Origin: Macrothele yani
Lineage: Eukaryota; Arthropoda; Arachnida; Araneae; Macrothelidae
Length of the DNA stretch: 64,000 bases
Assembly (NCBI GenBank): GCA_039090855.1
Contig: CM076997.1
Location: forward strand, 162,904,709-162,968,708
Reading direction: 5' to 3'
The notes under the pieces are model-generated. The model was not told the origin of the DNA. It saw only the letters and a list, made by a program, of their open reading frames with translations, and searched no databases. The position numbers and the translations under genes are program-made. How positions within the stretch are numbered: the stretch's first letter is position 1; each line of letters opens with the position of its first letter. Shown piece by piece: positions 10,701-22,213 of the stretch.

Positions 10701-10930
10701 CCGCCCCGGTGGCGCAGTGGTCTAAGCGCTGGCCTCTGATCATTCGTCCGAACGGGGTCTGGGTTCGAATCACGGTGAGGCATGGATGTTGTGTTTGTCT
10801 TACGGCACTGACTCTCTCCCTTCCCTGGAACCAGTGACCCTAAATTAGGGACGGGCGACTGCTTATAGCCCATTGAGGTTGTTCACGGTGGTCGTTAAAC
10901 CTCCAATAAAAAAAAAAACAAAAAAAAAAC
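10701..10930 (+). mobile_element. tRNA-derived SINE, family 1, with A-rich tail
   Basis: Full-length plus-strand copy: head GCCCCGGTGGCGCAGTGGTC with A box TGGCGCAGTGG, B box GGTTCGAATC, family body (gtgaccctaaattagggacg) and a tail of A runs to 10930. The tRNA-like head ends GGTGAGGCA, pairing with its 5' end as in a tRNA acceptor. No target-site duplication is obvious. Confidence 0.9.
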
Positions 10931-12305
10931 GGAAAGTTCTTACAGTATTAGATGCTTATAAAAATTTATTACTCCCGAATAACCTCATTTGGGGGTTTAT
11001 GGAGCAAAATACCTGAAACGCAAGGAAATCCTTCAATTTTATAGACAACCAATTACCATAAAGTGTCTATTTCTTCTCTTGGTTATTAATGCAAAAGAAA
11101 GTAAGGGGTATATTTTGATAAATTGGAATTTTTTTTTTCATTTGATAACTTAAAATCGTGTATTCCAGCCTCCTATTCTTATTGATTAAGAAATATGCAA
11201 ACATGTAACAGGGTTTGTTTCAAGCTTACGCTTCATACAGTATATTAACTAAAATTATTCATTTCTAGCTTGATTCACTGAAAGATGCAATTTATATAAC
11301 CAAAATGTATATCGCATGCGTCCTATTTATTTTAATAAACGGGCCTAGTGTAGTAACATCTTTATTGTTAGCTTTGGATTTTTATTCGTTGTTATTAAAT
11401 TTGTTGTTATTAATTATTACGTCATTAGCGCAATTAAAAATATGTATCCGTATCTGGAATTTATTATTAATTCAGAAACAGCGAAAAGACGTTACTGTGG
11501 TCTCTGTAGTATATCTATCTCCTTAAATTAAAACGCCGATATCTTATCTTGATTTATTCATTAATGTAGGGAAAGGTAAGAGGTGTAACTTTATTCCGTG
11601 AGGTATGCAGCAGTTTTTAGAAAGAACCGAGTAGCTGGTTACCACAGTGCGTTAATGGCCAAGACAATAGAGTCTCCGAGGGATAAAGAGCTCAATGACT
11701 TATAGAGTTATAGATTAGAGAGTCTTACAAGGGATAAAAGGAGCACAAAAGATGATAGCTGTGAACCTGTCCAAAATGTCATTTTAAACTCAGGCAGATA
11801 TTCGTAGCGAAGAAGAAAGCGAGAAAAAGAGAAGAGTTATTGATGAATGATGAGGAGCTGAATGCTTCAAAAGTAAAAAGTGAAGTACATGATTAATGGT
11901 TGAATAAAATAACAAAAGTTGTGAAAAGCTGTGTCCCGAAAAATTTGGGAAAGAATAAGAAAAAGTAAACGAAGTCCGTAGTCATCTATAATAAAACGCA
12001 GTTTTCCAGTGATATGATAATGGAGCCTAGCCTTTTAGTAAAACACATGCTTCCATGTCCTTCTTCGCACTTGTAATGCAACATTTATTCGAATACATAA
12101 ACTGATATCCTATCCTTTTGAATCGATATTTGAAATCGCTGGTCGCTGTTTATTCAGACACATATTGAAAACTTCTACAACTGAGTAAATTTGATATTTT
12201 TATTGCACCACGCTGTATCAGCGAGATTTAGTTTTCAGAGGAACACTTTGTCAGCCTGTCTGTCATTTCTCATATTATCATGCTTGATACCGTGGATTAC
12301 TGGAG
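10931..12305. other. unassigned AT-rich DNA
   Basis: Small open frames such as 11305-11526 encode only hydrophobic, low-complexity residues. I see no motif, element end or RNA gene. Confidence 0.4.
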
Positions 12306-12309
12306 GAGC

Positions 12310-12610
12310 TTCAGAATGCAGATTATATCTTACCGTCTATACACGGTGAAGATTCTTTAATCGAGATATTCAAAATCTAATAAGGATCTTAAGCTACCTG
12401 AAACCTGTAATAAATCTTTATTTGATCATTTACACACACATCTTTCAAAACGCCAAAGATCTAGTAGTGTGAGTGTAAATGTGTAAATGATCAAATAAAG
12501 GTTTTATTACAGGTTTCATGTAGTTTAAGATCATTATTAGGTTTTGAATATCTAGATCCAAAAATCTGCATCGTGTATGGACGGCAAAATCTAATCTGCT
12601 GAACAGTGCA
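12310..12610. repeat. long inverted repeat (foldback/MITE-like)
   Basis: The left arm, about 12330-12440, includes 'cttaccgtctatacacggtg', 'gagatattcaaaatctaata' and 'tttatttgatcatttacac'. Its inverted copy lies at about 12478-12590 ('gtgtaaatgatcaaataaa' through the complement of 'ttgccgtccatacacgatg'). The spacer is about 40 bp. Identity is best near the centre and decays outward. No ORF is inside. A palindromic MITE or an inverted duplication would both fit. Confidence 0.75.
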
Positions 12611-12954
12611 CGAAATGAATTACTGTTAACTTCAGAATGCTTGCAGATTACGATGCGAAACATCTAAAATGTCAATTGTTGGCATTTTGCATTTTTAATC
12701 GGCAGAACATGACTCTAGACGAATGACGATGTCAAAACCTTAGTTTATTATACATCTTTCGTTCGTATATATATTAATGTTTGTATATCCGCCTTTTAAA
12801 TAAGAAAAATGTACGATAAGGGGCTTTCGTGTCCGAATATGATAAACTCACTTAGAGGATAGGCTCATGCTACTACGTTTACGCCAAAATTTCGTTAACA
12901 TTTGTAGTTTTCTGCTCATCTGTAATTTCATGAGGCATCTTCTTTTAGATTGTA

Positions 12955-13108
12955 TAACGTACAAGTTTGTCCTCGCCGGACATCGAATCGGGATCCCCTC
13001 ACTCCGGAATAATAGCTCTCCCAACTGATCTACGCAGATAGATGTGCACTCACTGCTATCTGCCTGCATCTCATGTGCGTCCTGCGGAGCAGGCACGTCA
13101 CAATAGAC
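12955..13108 (-). mobile_element. tRNA-derived SINE, family 2
   Basis: Minus-strand copy of a second tRNA-like repeat: a head resembling TAGCTCAGTTGGGAGAGC (here degenerate), a GGTTCGAAT-like B box and an upstream block containing 'gacgtgcctgc', a GC-rich stretch and 'agatagcagtgagtgcac'. Related copies sit at 13375, 13795, 26300, 26640 and 36268. Confidence 0.7.
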
Positions 13109-13374
13109 AGAAGATTTCCCTAATGACGTGAAAGTTTTGATATCTACAATGTCCCTCAATGACAAGAGCGAAACGAGGAAAAAAAATCAGGACTTAATTG
13201 ACATGAATAACAACTTAACACCCCCCCACTATATGCCATAGCGACTTACGCATTAAATGAACCTCCTACGTTGAAATGTACGCTAGATATCCGAATATTC
13301 TTTTGTCACCAACGAGACTTGGCGCAAATTCCTCATGGTAAGTATAAGGAAGTAAATTTCTCCGTCATTTTCGT

Positions 13375-13935
13375 CCACGTCGGGCATCGAAGCCGGGTCC
13401 CCTCATTCCGGAACACGTCGCTCTCCTAACTAAGCTACACGGACGTATGCTGTCGCTGCTATCTGCCTTTATCTCATGTACGTCCTGCGGCGCAGGCACG
13501 TCACAGCTAATTACATTCCGAAAGAGGGCCGGGGCATTGCCCACGGGTCAGCTGGGATCATGTGTCGCTGTAGGCAGGCATCCGCAGAAGAACGTACATT
13601 GGAGAAATCCCAGTCAATTTTTGGTGTGTGGAACGTAACATCACACACATTTATTTTTCGAAGCGCTGAAGAAGGGAATCTCTTGTTTTTCCTGTCTCGC
13701 GGTGTGGAAAGGACATCACACCATTCCAAGAACTTTAACGGCCAGGTCATTCTTGAAGTTCGGCGCCAATATAACGAAGTAAATTTATCCGTCACTTTTG
13801 TCGACGCCGGGAGTCGAGCCCTGGTCCCCTCATTCCGGAATAAGTCGCTCTCCCAACTGAGCTACGCGGACGTATGCTCTCGCTGCTATCTGCCTTTATC
13901 TCATGTGCGTCCGGCGGTGCAGGCACGTCACATAC
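13375..13935 (-). mobile_element. two family-2 tRNA-like modules in tandem
   Basis: Heads at 13375-13507 and 13795-13935 are both on the minus strand. Each has an A-box-like TAGCTCAGTTGG or TAGCTTAGTTAG, a CTTATTCCGGAATGAG-like anticodon arm and a B box near the start of the tRNA-like part. The ~290 bp between them includes 'gccaggtcattcttgaag' and is partly shared with the 26300-26790 pair. With the head at 12955, three heads fall about 420 bp apart. Confidence 0.7.
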
Positions 13936-14486
13936 GATCGAAATTTTTCTGAATTAATAGTGCCCACTCATGTTCCCCAAAAAGTTAGTGTTTCTTCAAG
14001 GGTCTGAGAAACAAACTCCGACTAGCGGCTCATCTACACTAAATATCTTATACATGCAGTATCATATTCAGATTCGAAGATCTGAATGCCGACTCCATAA
14101 GTTATAGGGTATATCGATCTACGCATCACTCCAATGCGCGAGATAGATCTGCAGGTATAATTTGATAGTCTATTAAGATAAAATCCTCACCAGCTTATTT
14201 TGTATACTGACGAGTGCAGCGCACGGTTTTCACAGTACCTGTTAGACTATCATCCTGCAAATACAGATTTGCGGTGTCTTCGGAGAGCATATGGTATACA
14301 AGCCAAGCCTTCATAACTACCGCTTTGAGTGGTTTTAGAAGGAGGAAATCTACTTTCATTCGCCTTCTAATTATTTCTTCAGTTGCTGCTTACCATCTTT
14401 GGTGAATCCCTAGCGTTGTGCGGGGCTCCAAGAGGCAACCTGCCAAATTGGCTTGGAAGTTAGCGTGTGTGAGTCTGGAGGAATTC

Positions 14487-14566
14487 GAGGACGCTGTGGT
14501 GTAGTGGAAGCATATCCGGTTCATAACTGGAAGACCCTGGGTTCGATTCCCGGTGGTGGCCGATGG
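14487..14566 (+). tRNA. tRNA-Met(CAT)-like sequence, probably a pseudogene or SINE head
   Basis: Cloverleaf-like: anticodon stem TCCGG/CTGGA with loop TTCATAA (anticodon CAT), T arm CTGGGTTCGATTCCCGG, and D-arm region GGTGTAGTGGAAGCAT. The acceptor pairs only loosely (one mismatch, three wobbles). The A and B boxes are intact. No second copy was recognised in the window, so a decayed tRNA gene or an unrecognised SINE head are both possible. Confidence 0.4.
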
Positions 14567-14706
14567 TAATTTTTCCGTGACTCACTTATAAACGTGGAAA
14601 GAGCGAAGACCTTTGTTTGATGTTCCAAGTCCACGTCAAATGTCTGTATTAGTTACATTTATTTTTGCAAACACCTCCAATTTTCGGATATTGGTACTGT
14701 TTTGCG

Positions 14707-14782
14707 TTTAGACATACATACATACATGCATGCATTCATCCATCCCTCCGTCCATCCATGCATGCATAGATACATACATACA
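14707..14782. repeat. CATA/CATC microsatellite
   Basis: Interrupted tetranucleotide run mixing cata, catg, catt, catc and ctcc units. Confidence 0.9.
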
Positions 14783-14839
14783 TATCATTAAGCTCTAAGA
14801 TTCAGAGGCTAGCTAAAAAAGAAAGACCGTCTGCCAAGT

Positions 14840-15118
14840 AATCATTTGACTAATGGAACTAGAATTTACTTATTGTTAGTGTATCAAATGTCACCATTTA
14901 CAACGATATCTGCACCCCGCTCGAGCTTTATTAACCTCCATCACACGCCGCACACAAGACCTTTTGTACTTTATACTCATAATCCTTTGAATTACGAAAG
15001 GTCGTGCGGCGTGTGATGGTGTTAATGAAGCTGAAGCTGTGGGCTGAGATCGTTGTAAATGGAAACATATGTCACATTAACAGTAAGTAAATTCTAGACC
15101 CACTAGTTAAATGTTTAT
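14840..15118. repeat. long palindrome enclosing a LINE 3' fragment
   Basis: The left arm, about 14845-14955, and right arm, about 15005-15116, are inverted copies sharing tctagaatttacttactgtt-like and catttacaacgat blocks and the inner block catcacacgccgcac. The central part 14926-14995 (cacaagaccttttgtactt and neighbours) matches the LINE coding end at 37422-37497 on the same strand. The palindrome therefore contains LINE sequence, and the outer arm sequence is from something else. Confidence 0.75.
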
Positions 15119-17100
15119 AGCGTTGATAACTACTGTATATGATCATGTATATGATATTTTAAATTTATATGATCGCGATTTGTTATTTTTAAGAGACGAT
15201 GGGCTTCGTACTGCAAACATAAATTTTCAATAATTATTTGATTTATGCGATGCTTGTACACACCCTGTTTGTGATCGCTTGTTCCCCTAATTATGCTTAA
15301 TTTCAATTCTGTTAGTTTCTAATTTTTAGTTGAGAATATTTACAGCACGCATGAAAATTTGTGGGAGAAAGATAAGGTAAGTACATTGAGTCGGTGAACC
15401 TTAGAATTACGTGTAGGTTAATGATCATTCTGTTTTCAAGTTTCAAATAACTTTAGAAAACTCTTTCGGAGACTGCTGATGCTTCCATTACCTCCACAGA
15501 TGGAGACGTCCAATTTTGGCCTGTACTGCCCTTCGACATTTCGATTCAGTAATGACATTTCCCAAAATTATTTTTCGCTGCTTTTGCCCATTTTGATTAT
15601 TATATATTTGTCATCATCGAATTTAACTTCAGCAAGAATTTTTTTCTATGCAAATATGAGTTTCAGAGCAATGTAGAAATTTATTCGCAAATGTTTCCAT
15701 TCGTGAATCGGTATTCCCGGAATGTTAATTAAATCATTAATTTCTACTCCCTTATCGATTATTATCCATAATGCGCTCACTATGTGTATTCTTGATCTCT
15801 TTTTTTATTTCGCTCCAAAGTGCTTCTTTTCCCCATTTTATCCGATTTTCTACAGGGCGACAATATTCAGATAGGCTGTTAAAACAAACGAATGTTGAAA
15901 ATAGCTTTGAAAAAGTCTTTTACATTTTCGCCATACTTTCCCGAGGAATTTTCAGATTTTTTCTTCCTTTCTCATCTTAACAGAACACTCAAGTCTTATA
16001 ATGGATTTAAACCATACTCTGATTCGCTAAATTTATTTGTGTTCGTGTTTTTAATATTTCAATTTTTGTTTCTTTTCCGGGTATTGCATGGAAGATATTG
16101 CACCATCTCACGCATCGTTGAAAAGCTATTCATGACAGAATCGAGAGCAGTACCTTGAAGCATTATGAAAAAATTGTTTTGGAGAAAGCATCACAAGGTT
16201 ATGAGCTTAACACAAGTGGACTATCTCAGACGTCATATCACAGAGCAGAGTACATGGCAGGATTAAAAATTTCATTACATGCTGCCTTCATTGCAGCTGC
16301 CTAACGACAAATAGATCTCTGATTTTATGATTTAGGATAAGAAAAAGCTCATTCATACTTCTATTTATCATCACAACAAGAACGAAGTATTTTATTACGA
16401 ATCTACTCGAATTACTTCAGTGGCCATAATTGCATTAAATTGTAGTACACCAAATTGTTTCCGCTGTACCATATGTAGATTTTTGGTAGCAATACGTTCA
16501 TAATTAGAATGAAGAATGAGCACTGAATTAAGAACTGATATTTCTTGTTTAAACGCATCCGTGAATGAGCAGTTATTAGTTATTAGTTTCGGAATTTATC
16601 AGGCAAATGATATGTACTGTCTTTGATTTTTGCCTTGGTGTTGTATTATTAGCCCAGATAACGGGTTTGTCAGTGCTTTGAAAGTGGCAAGGTTCAAATT
16701 CAGAAGTAGCATTCATCCAAACTTGTGTGCTTTGATACTGCATTAATAATTCCAGTTTGCTGGCTCAACTTCATTATGTGGCTTCAGGTGCTTTACTAAG
16801 ACATGGAAGATAAGTCTTCCATTCTTGGACGGGTGTATTTATTATTGCAGTATTTATAAAAATAAATACACACCTACTGGATTTATTATATGATATGTAC
16901 TGAGTTTTACTCTTGTTTATTCATTACTGCCATTGAGCAATTAATTATTAAAATCCTTCCTTCCTGTTTGCTTCATCTCCCTAATTTCCTGGGTTCTATA
17001 GCGTTTTGGAGGTAAAGGAGAGAGCGCGGGAAGATAGGTGAAAATATTCACAGAAACTAAATACTGTACATCGTACAGCTAAGCTCAAGGAAAGCAAAAA
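15119..17100. other. unassigned AT-rich DNA
   Basis: Frames 15479-15676, 15771-15980 and 15892-16158 are open but T-rich and hydrophobic, without a recognisable domain. The stretch 15160-15330 has LINE-3'UTR-like composition only. A small palindrome sits at 16836-16875 around 'ttataaaaataaatacac'. Confidence 0.35.
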
Positions 17101-17109
17101 TATGAACAT

Positions 17110-17751
17110 TAAAATTTAATGTATCGCAGCATTACAATAACAAGAAATAAAAATGTACCTTGCTGCTGGCCGATATTTGATTGAGATCAATCCTATGTCC
17201 TTCGTGGAGAGAAAGATATCGGTTACTGCATCAATAAACTTGTAGCAATTTTTCAGCTCTTTGAAGAGTGCTCTCTCTGTGGAAATTGAAGCTAATCCGC
17301 TGAGACGATTTTTACTGTGGAATTTCAGCAGTACTCTAAGATACATTTCAATGCAGAGAAGCTCCTTTCCTCTGAGGCATTTGAAGCGGGGATTGTCATA
17401 TTTAAGTTCACAAGTTTAGACATTTCCATTAGCGTCTCACCAAGATCATTTGATCTATGTTGTCATTCAGTTTCACAATCTCCTACAATTTCCTTTTTTG
17501 GAAGAGTTTTCCTTTTTATTGTGTGGCCACTGAATGGCAGTTCTTAAAATGCTAAAAAGCATTTTGCTTTTATTAAACACTTCATTTCGCACAGATTCCT
17601 TTTCACCACGGCTTTCCGGTTTTTCTATATTTTCATTATAGGCTTTGCTTAGAGAGAGAACTCCAAATTGTTTAAGATTTTTCGAATTCTTTGAGATAAA
17701 TTGCTGCGGAAATGCGTTCTTTAGTTTTCTGATGACGTTTTCTTTAAACAT
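17110..17751 (-). pseudogene. possible hAT transposase C-terminal remnant
   Basis: Minus-strand frame 17346-17116 reads SKNRLSGLASISTERALF then KELKNCYKFIDAVTDIF. The RLS.LA..SIE..L pattern followed by a helix is the C-terminal dimerisation end of many ZMYM1-like hAT transposases. The upstream frame 17751-17473, rich in K and E, has no clear match. No terminal inverted repeats or target-site duplication were found, so the call rests on one short motif. Confidence 0.4.
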
Positions 17752-18069
17752 TTCCTAAATTATTTAAGTCAGCAAATATTTCACTGTCCCAAACATTCAT
17801 TTGTACACAAAACAATTAACACAGCCAGCGTAATAATTTGTTTAGTTTCTTGCACCCAGAGCCACGTTACTTAAGCATATTCACAGGCTAAAAAATTCAG
17901 TTTTATTAGTTTACCTTCTGTCTTTCCAAACTGGAAGCCCTATCGATAAAAGTTATTTTTCTTTCTGTGACTGAGTGGGCTAAATGGTTCTTTTGAGAAG
18001 TTATTCAATAATATATTAACAAGAATTACTTACATCAACTTGTTTGGAACTACTTGGGGTGGGATTACT

Positions 18070-18232
18070 CACGTACCAAAGAACAACACTAAATATGCCG
18101 AAGAGCCAAAATTTAGCCCAATAGGATTTTGGTGCTCTACGTGCTATCAAAACAGTTCTTTCCCGGCGAGGCATGGACGTTACAAGTTTTCTAAAGGTGT
18201 CTTGTAGTACCTCGTACCGACACGTTTGTTAT
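18070..18232. repeat. unclassified repeat-like segment
   Basis: Contains 'acactaaatatgccgaagag' and 'ggcgaggcatggacgttac', which look like a dispersed repeat end rather than unique sequence. There is no second copy in the window and I cannot name the family. Confidence 0.3.
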
Positions 18233-18235
18233 CCT

Positions 18236-18650
18236 GATGAAGGAAGACACTATTGTTATTCCATTCTAATAGTGTCTTCCTTCATTAGATAATGCGCCAT
18301 TCCACACTTCCCAGGTTGTTCGAGAACTGCTCGTGGAACGTGAGGAAGACTTTGAGATACTCCCCTGACCATAAAATTCTCCAGATATCAATCCAATCCA
18401 TCATCTATAGTTTGTGCGGTGACCAATAACGCAACACGTATGTAAATTGCGCGGTTGAGTCGGCGCAGATCAGATTTGCTGTTCTAACACAAACTATAGA
18501 TGATGGATCGGATTGATATCTGAATAATGTTTTGGTCAGGGGAGTATCTCAAAGTTTTCCTCACGTTCCACGAACAGTACTCGAACAATCTGGGCAGTGT
18601 GGCATGGTAAATTATCCTAATGAAGGAAGACACTATTGGAATGAAATATC
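18236..18650. repeat. inverted duplication of a Tc1-like transposase end
   Basis: Arms of about 150 bp at 18262-18412 and 18487-18640. On the plus strand the left arm reads LDNAPFHTSQVVRELLVE, then EEDFEILP and NSPDINPIHHL, which is the second and third catalytic segment of a Tc1 transposase. The right arm carries the same text on the minus strand. The left end also holds a small hairpin of 'aatagtgtcttccttcat' (18237-18288), a block that occurs a third time near 18622. The centre (18413-18486) is unrelated. Confidence 0.75.
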
Positions 18651-19330
18651 TTTACCACATATCTATGTACCTAGTCTACAATGGGGTTTCTGTAGGTGAT
18701 ATGCGTCATAGTTTCTTGAGACTGGGCCCAGAGATTCTCACAACAGTGTCCAAATCACTTCATCTCCTCTACCGACTTGTTTCCGTCAGATGATGCATCC
18801 CGGTGCTAACACGTCACCAGGTAAACGATGCACACGTACCCAGCCGTCACATGGTGCAGCAGGAAACGTGACTCATTGGACAAGATAACCTTCTTCAAAT
18901 CACAAAAGGCCCAGTTTTGATGTTTGCGTGCTCATTGGAGGCGCTTTCGACCGTGAACAGAGGTTAGCATGGATGCTCGGAGCTGCTGTGGTTACGGAGC
19001 TCCATCTTAAGCAAGATTCGATGTACTGCTTTTTGCGACAAATTACCCCCCCCCGTCTACAGCATTCAGATTAATGGCAAATTGCGTCACAATATTCCTT
19101 CTGTTGGGCTTCCTACGAGGCGTTCTTGGGGTTTCCCTCAGTGAACCACTTTTTGAGGGTTCTAACCACGGCTGATCGTGTGCACCCCACAAGCCTTCGT
19201 GACTCGGAAGTGCTATGACCCAATCGTTTGGGTCTTACAATTTGGCATTTCTCAAACTCGCTTAAGACCGCATCTGAAGAACAGGAATAACACTAATTTA
19301 CGGAGCTTAATATCAAGTGGTATTTATACC
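18651..19330 (-). pseudogene. Tc1-like transposase pseudogene, 5' and middle part
   Basis: Minus strand. Fragments in order: TPRTPRRKPNRRNIV (HTH/GRPR-like region, about 19140-19090), VHRILLKMELRNHSS near 19030-18985, SNESRFLLHH (first catalytic block, D replaced by N) near 18885-18855, then WVRVHRLPGD. The continuation lies in the inverted arm at 18487-18640, so the element has suffered an inverted duplication near its 3' end. Stops and frameshifts are present. Confidence 0.65.
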
Positions 19331-19619
19331 GTTTAACGACCTTCACACGCACACTCCTGTACCTGCAGTTGGTTTGACTTCACAAAAACGTGCTAGTCAT
19401 AATGTTTTACTACTTCGGTGTACTAAGGTCTTGCACTTGATGGTGCACTTTGGTGACTTAGTACTTCGGTGTATATTTTCCTTAGTTTAGTTGCTTCAGT
19501 TACTTCATGTGCTGCATTTGTGCCTTCAAGAATCAAAACTTAGATTTGCGCAAAAAAAAAAAGTTAGTAAAATTATGCAATGCGTTGATTATGATACGCT
19601 TTCCAACACACGAGAAGTC

Positions 19620-20125
19620 ATTACTCAAGTTATCAGTCTAGTTATGAGGATAATGGATGTGGAATATATCTCGCTCCTGTCCCCTGAGTAATAACTCCAT
19701 TGCGATAATATTTAACAGAATTGGTTCAATATACCTCCAAAACAACATACTGCAGTTTTGTCGCAATAGGAGCATTTTAGTCGAGTTATGAGGATAATGG
19801 CTGTGGAATAAGTATCGCTTCTGTCTCCTGACCTTTGACACCATGTCGATGATATTCAACAGAACCGGTTCAGTACATCTCCGGAACGACATACTAAACT
19901 TTCATCTAAATCGAATCATTTTTGCAGAAGTTATGACGCATAAGGGCAATGGGATGGATCCCGCTCCTATGTCCTGACATTTGAACCCGTTTCGCCCATT
20001 TTCAATAGGATTGGTCCCCAGGTAATCCCCTACCACATACTAAAATTTCATCGAAATCCAACCATTTTTAGGCGAGTTATCGTGCGGACGGGCAGACAGA
20101 CAGACGGGAGGACACACAGACGGAC
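19620..20125 (+). repeat. modular array of ~135-bp units ending in a GACAGACAGACGG tail
   Basis: About three and a half diverged units follow the order 'gagttatgaggataatgg', 'ctcctgtcccctgac', 'aacagaattggttcaatata', 'catactaaaatttcatcgaa', then the next 'gagttat'. The right end runs gagttatcgtgcggacgggc then a CAGA/CGGA-rich tail. The architecture resembles the larger array at 46230-48520, which begins with the inverted form of the same tail type. No coding content is evident. Confidence 0.65.
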
Positions 20126-22210
20126 AAAGCTGGAGCATGTACTTTTCTTTAACCTACGGTTGGAAAGCGTAACAAAAAGGAAATGTTCTGTAAGTTCTTA
20201 TCAGCTCCTTTGTTCCGTCTATATATTACGTTAAAACTCAATGGAAATACAATAGACAAAACTTTTCAGTGAACAAACACAACACGTGTTAGCAGCCTTA
20301 CAGAGAGTTGAAGGACAATTTCAGACACGTTCGATCCTTATTTCCACACTTTCGCTGATGTTTCATCCTTATTAATCAGTACTTCTTCCTTCCATTACAA
20401 GATGCTTCTAGAATCATGTTAAGACGTCTTATAAAAGCAGCTAGAGTGAAGGCATCATTTCTTAGGCTATGGCGCAGACCCAGTAACTAAAAATACCTTC
20501 GGTTTGCTTAACCAGGTGATAATCACTAAGAAATGGGTAAAAACACCAGAGAAATAAACCTCTAGAAGACCTGTGTTTCTTTCCGCATACCTAAAGTCCA
20601 GACCCTTGCGGTACTCTAAACACGTAAAAGAGAATACCGAAGTGAATCAGAACGCTGAATACATAAAAAATCAAGCTCAATTTCATTTCGAAACGTGCTG
20701 CGACTTCCATACGTTTTAGCTTAGTAAACGGATAAATGGAGAAATGCGCGTCGTGAAAATTGACTCACATGAAGAGAATCTTGTGTGGAAGCCGTAATTA
20801 ACAGTTGCATGATTTTATACATCTGAAATTATTTACGTAGTATTTTTATGTATGGATATGTGTTCCCTTCCAGCACAACCGCAGGCGTTTATTAAGGAGG
20901 TGATGCCTTAATGGCGCTCCTAAATAAGTCTGTTGTTGAATAGAAAGTGCTGGTAATTTATATACAAAAACCTCTAATAATACCTACTCAAAACCTCTAA
21001 TAATATCTGTTCAAAACCTCTAGTAATATCTAACTTAATAATACCGACTGAGACTGAAGTACACGAAATACTCAGTGAGAAAATCACAAGGAAGACGTTA
21101 CTCGCAATAGATGATATGTAAACGAATGCACTGAGATGGCGTCTATCATGCAGCAATGCCGCAGTCTCAGGTGAAACAGCGGTCGTACAGATATTGTGAA
21201 CAACGACAGATCTCAGTGATTTAAAAACAAACCTGCTCTTTGGTTTCTCGTCTTGCAGGAGTTTCAGAAAATAGAACGGCAGAAATAATAGGTGCAGCAT
21301 GAGAATTTGTATCGAAGATTGTGGCTACCTATCAAAAAGGACACGGCGTTTGCAACTGAACGTGTAAAATGTGTACGCCATACGAAGATCTCAGATAAGG
21401 ATACTCGTACTTTGGCATCTCAGATAGGGATAAGTGTCACTGGCATATTTGGGCCATTTTCTACAGTAAGAATGGTCCCAAATTACATTATCGTAAATTC
21501 ATGAATTGTATAAGTGTACCTCTAGTCGAATTGTTTCTGTTCTGAAAGACCATAAAAGATATGGGCCTACAGCTTATTAGAAAAACTTTCTTCTAAAATA
21601 CTAAGTGTTTTCATAAACCCCTTTGCTTACGCATGCAATTTCATCCCAGTTTCTAAGTGAGTAAATTATTGTTTAATATATAACCTAATTATTAATTGAG
21701 GGCCTGTTAGGAGTGCTGCGAATTGCATTTCCGTCTGTGAGAAACACTACTCCCATCTAGATAGTACAGTATAGTACGTGTGATACAGGACTTCTCATTC
21801 AGGTGAAGCAGTGCGTATACCACCGTAGCTCCACGTGCAAGTTATGAATAAGGGTTCAAGTGATTTTCACACATATTTCTTCCAACTGATGGAAAAGGGT
21901 TTGCAATTTTATCTTTTACGTTTTTCTGTTTTAAGGATATATACAAATACTGCTAACATTTGTGCAAGGGGAAGTATTATACAAAGAGATACATCTCATC
22001 CATTTTTGTTGCAACCACTAGGAAGCAACAAAATTATAGATTTTAAATTTTGAAATTGGATGAATAAACGTTTTTCTCAAAATTTGTCCTACTTTTGTGA
22101 TGTGGTTCTCTTTGCAGATATTTTGCAAGATTTGTAAAATACATATTACATTAAATTAGATACGACTTTTTCATGGATCTGTTCAAATCTTTTATGACCA
22201 AGGCCCTAAA
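20126..22210. other. unassigned DNA
   Basis: Small imperfect repeats of 'caaaacctctaataatat' occur at 20968-21035. The frames 20974-21300 (minus) and 21292-21504 (plus) have no recognised motif. No element ends are visible. Confidence 0.35.
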
Positions 22211-22213
22211 CTC

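Noticed and set aside
10688..10873. Small protein (SNPDPVRTNDQRPALRP-like) on the minus strand, also at 29425-29748
   Set aside because: This is a translation of SINE family 1; the same text appears at several SINE copies and reflects the repeat, not a gene.
17116..17346. Confident hAT gene
   Set aside because: Only a short C-terminal motif is recognisable and no ends or catalytic region were found; listed as a low-confidence remnant.
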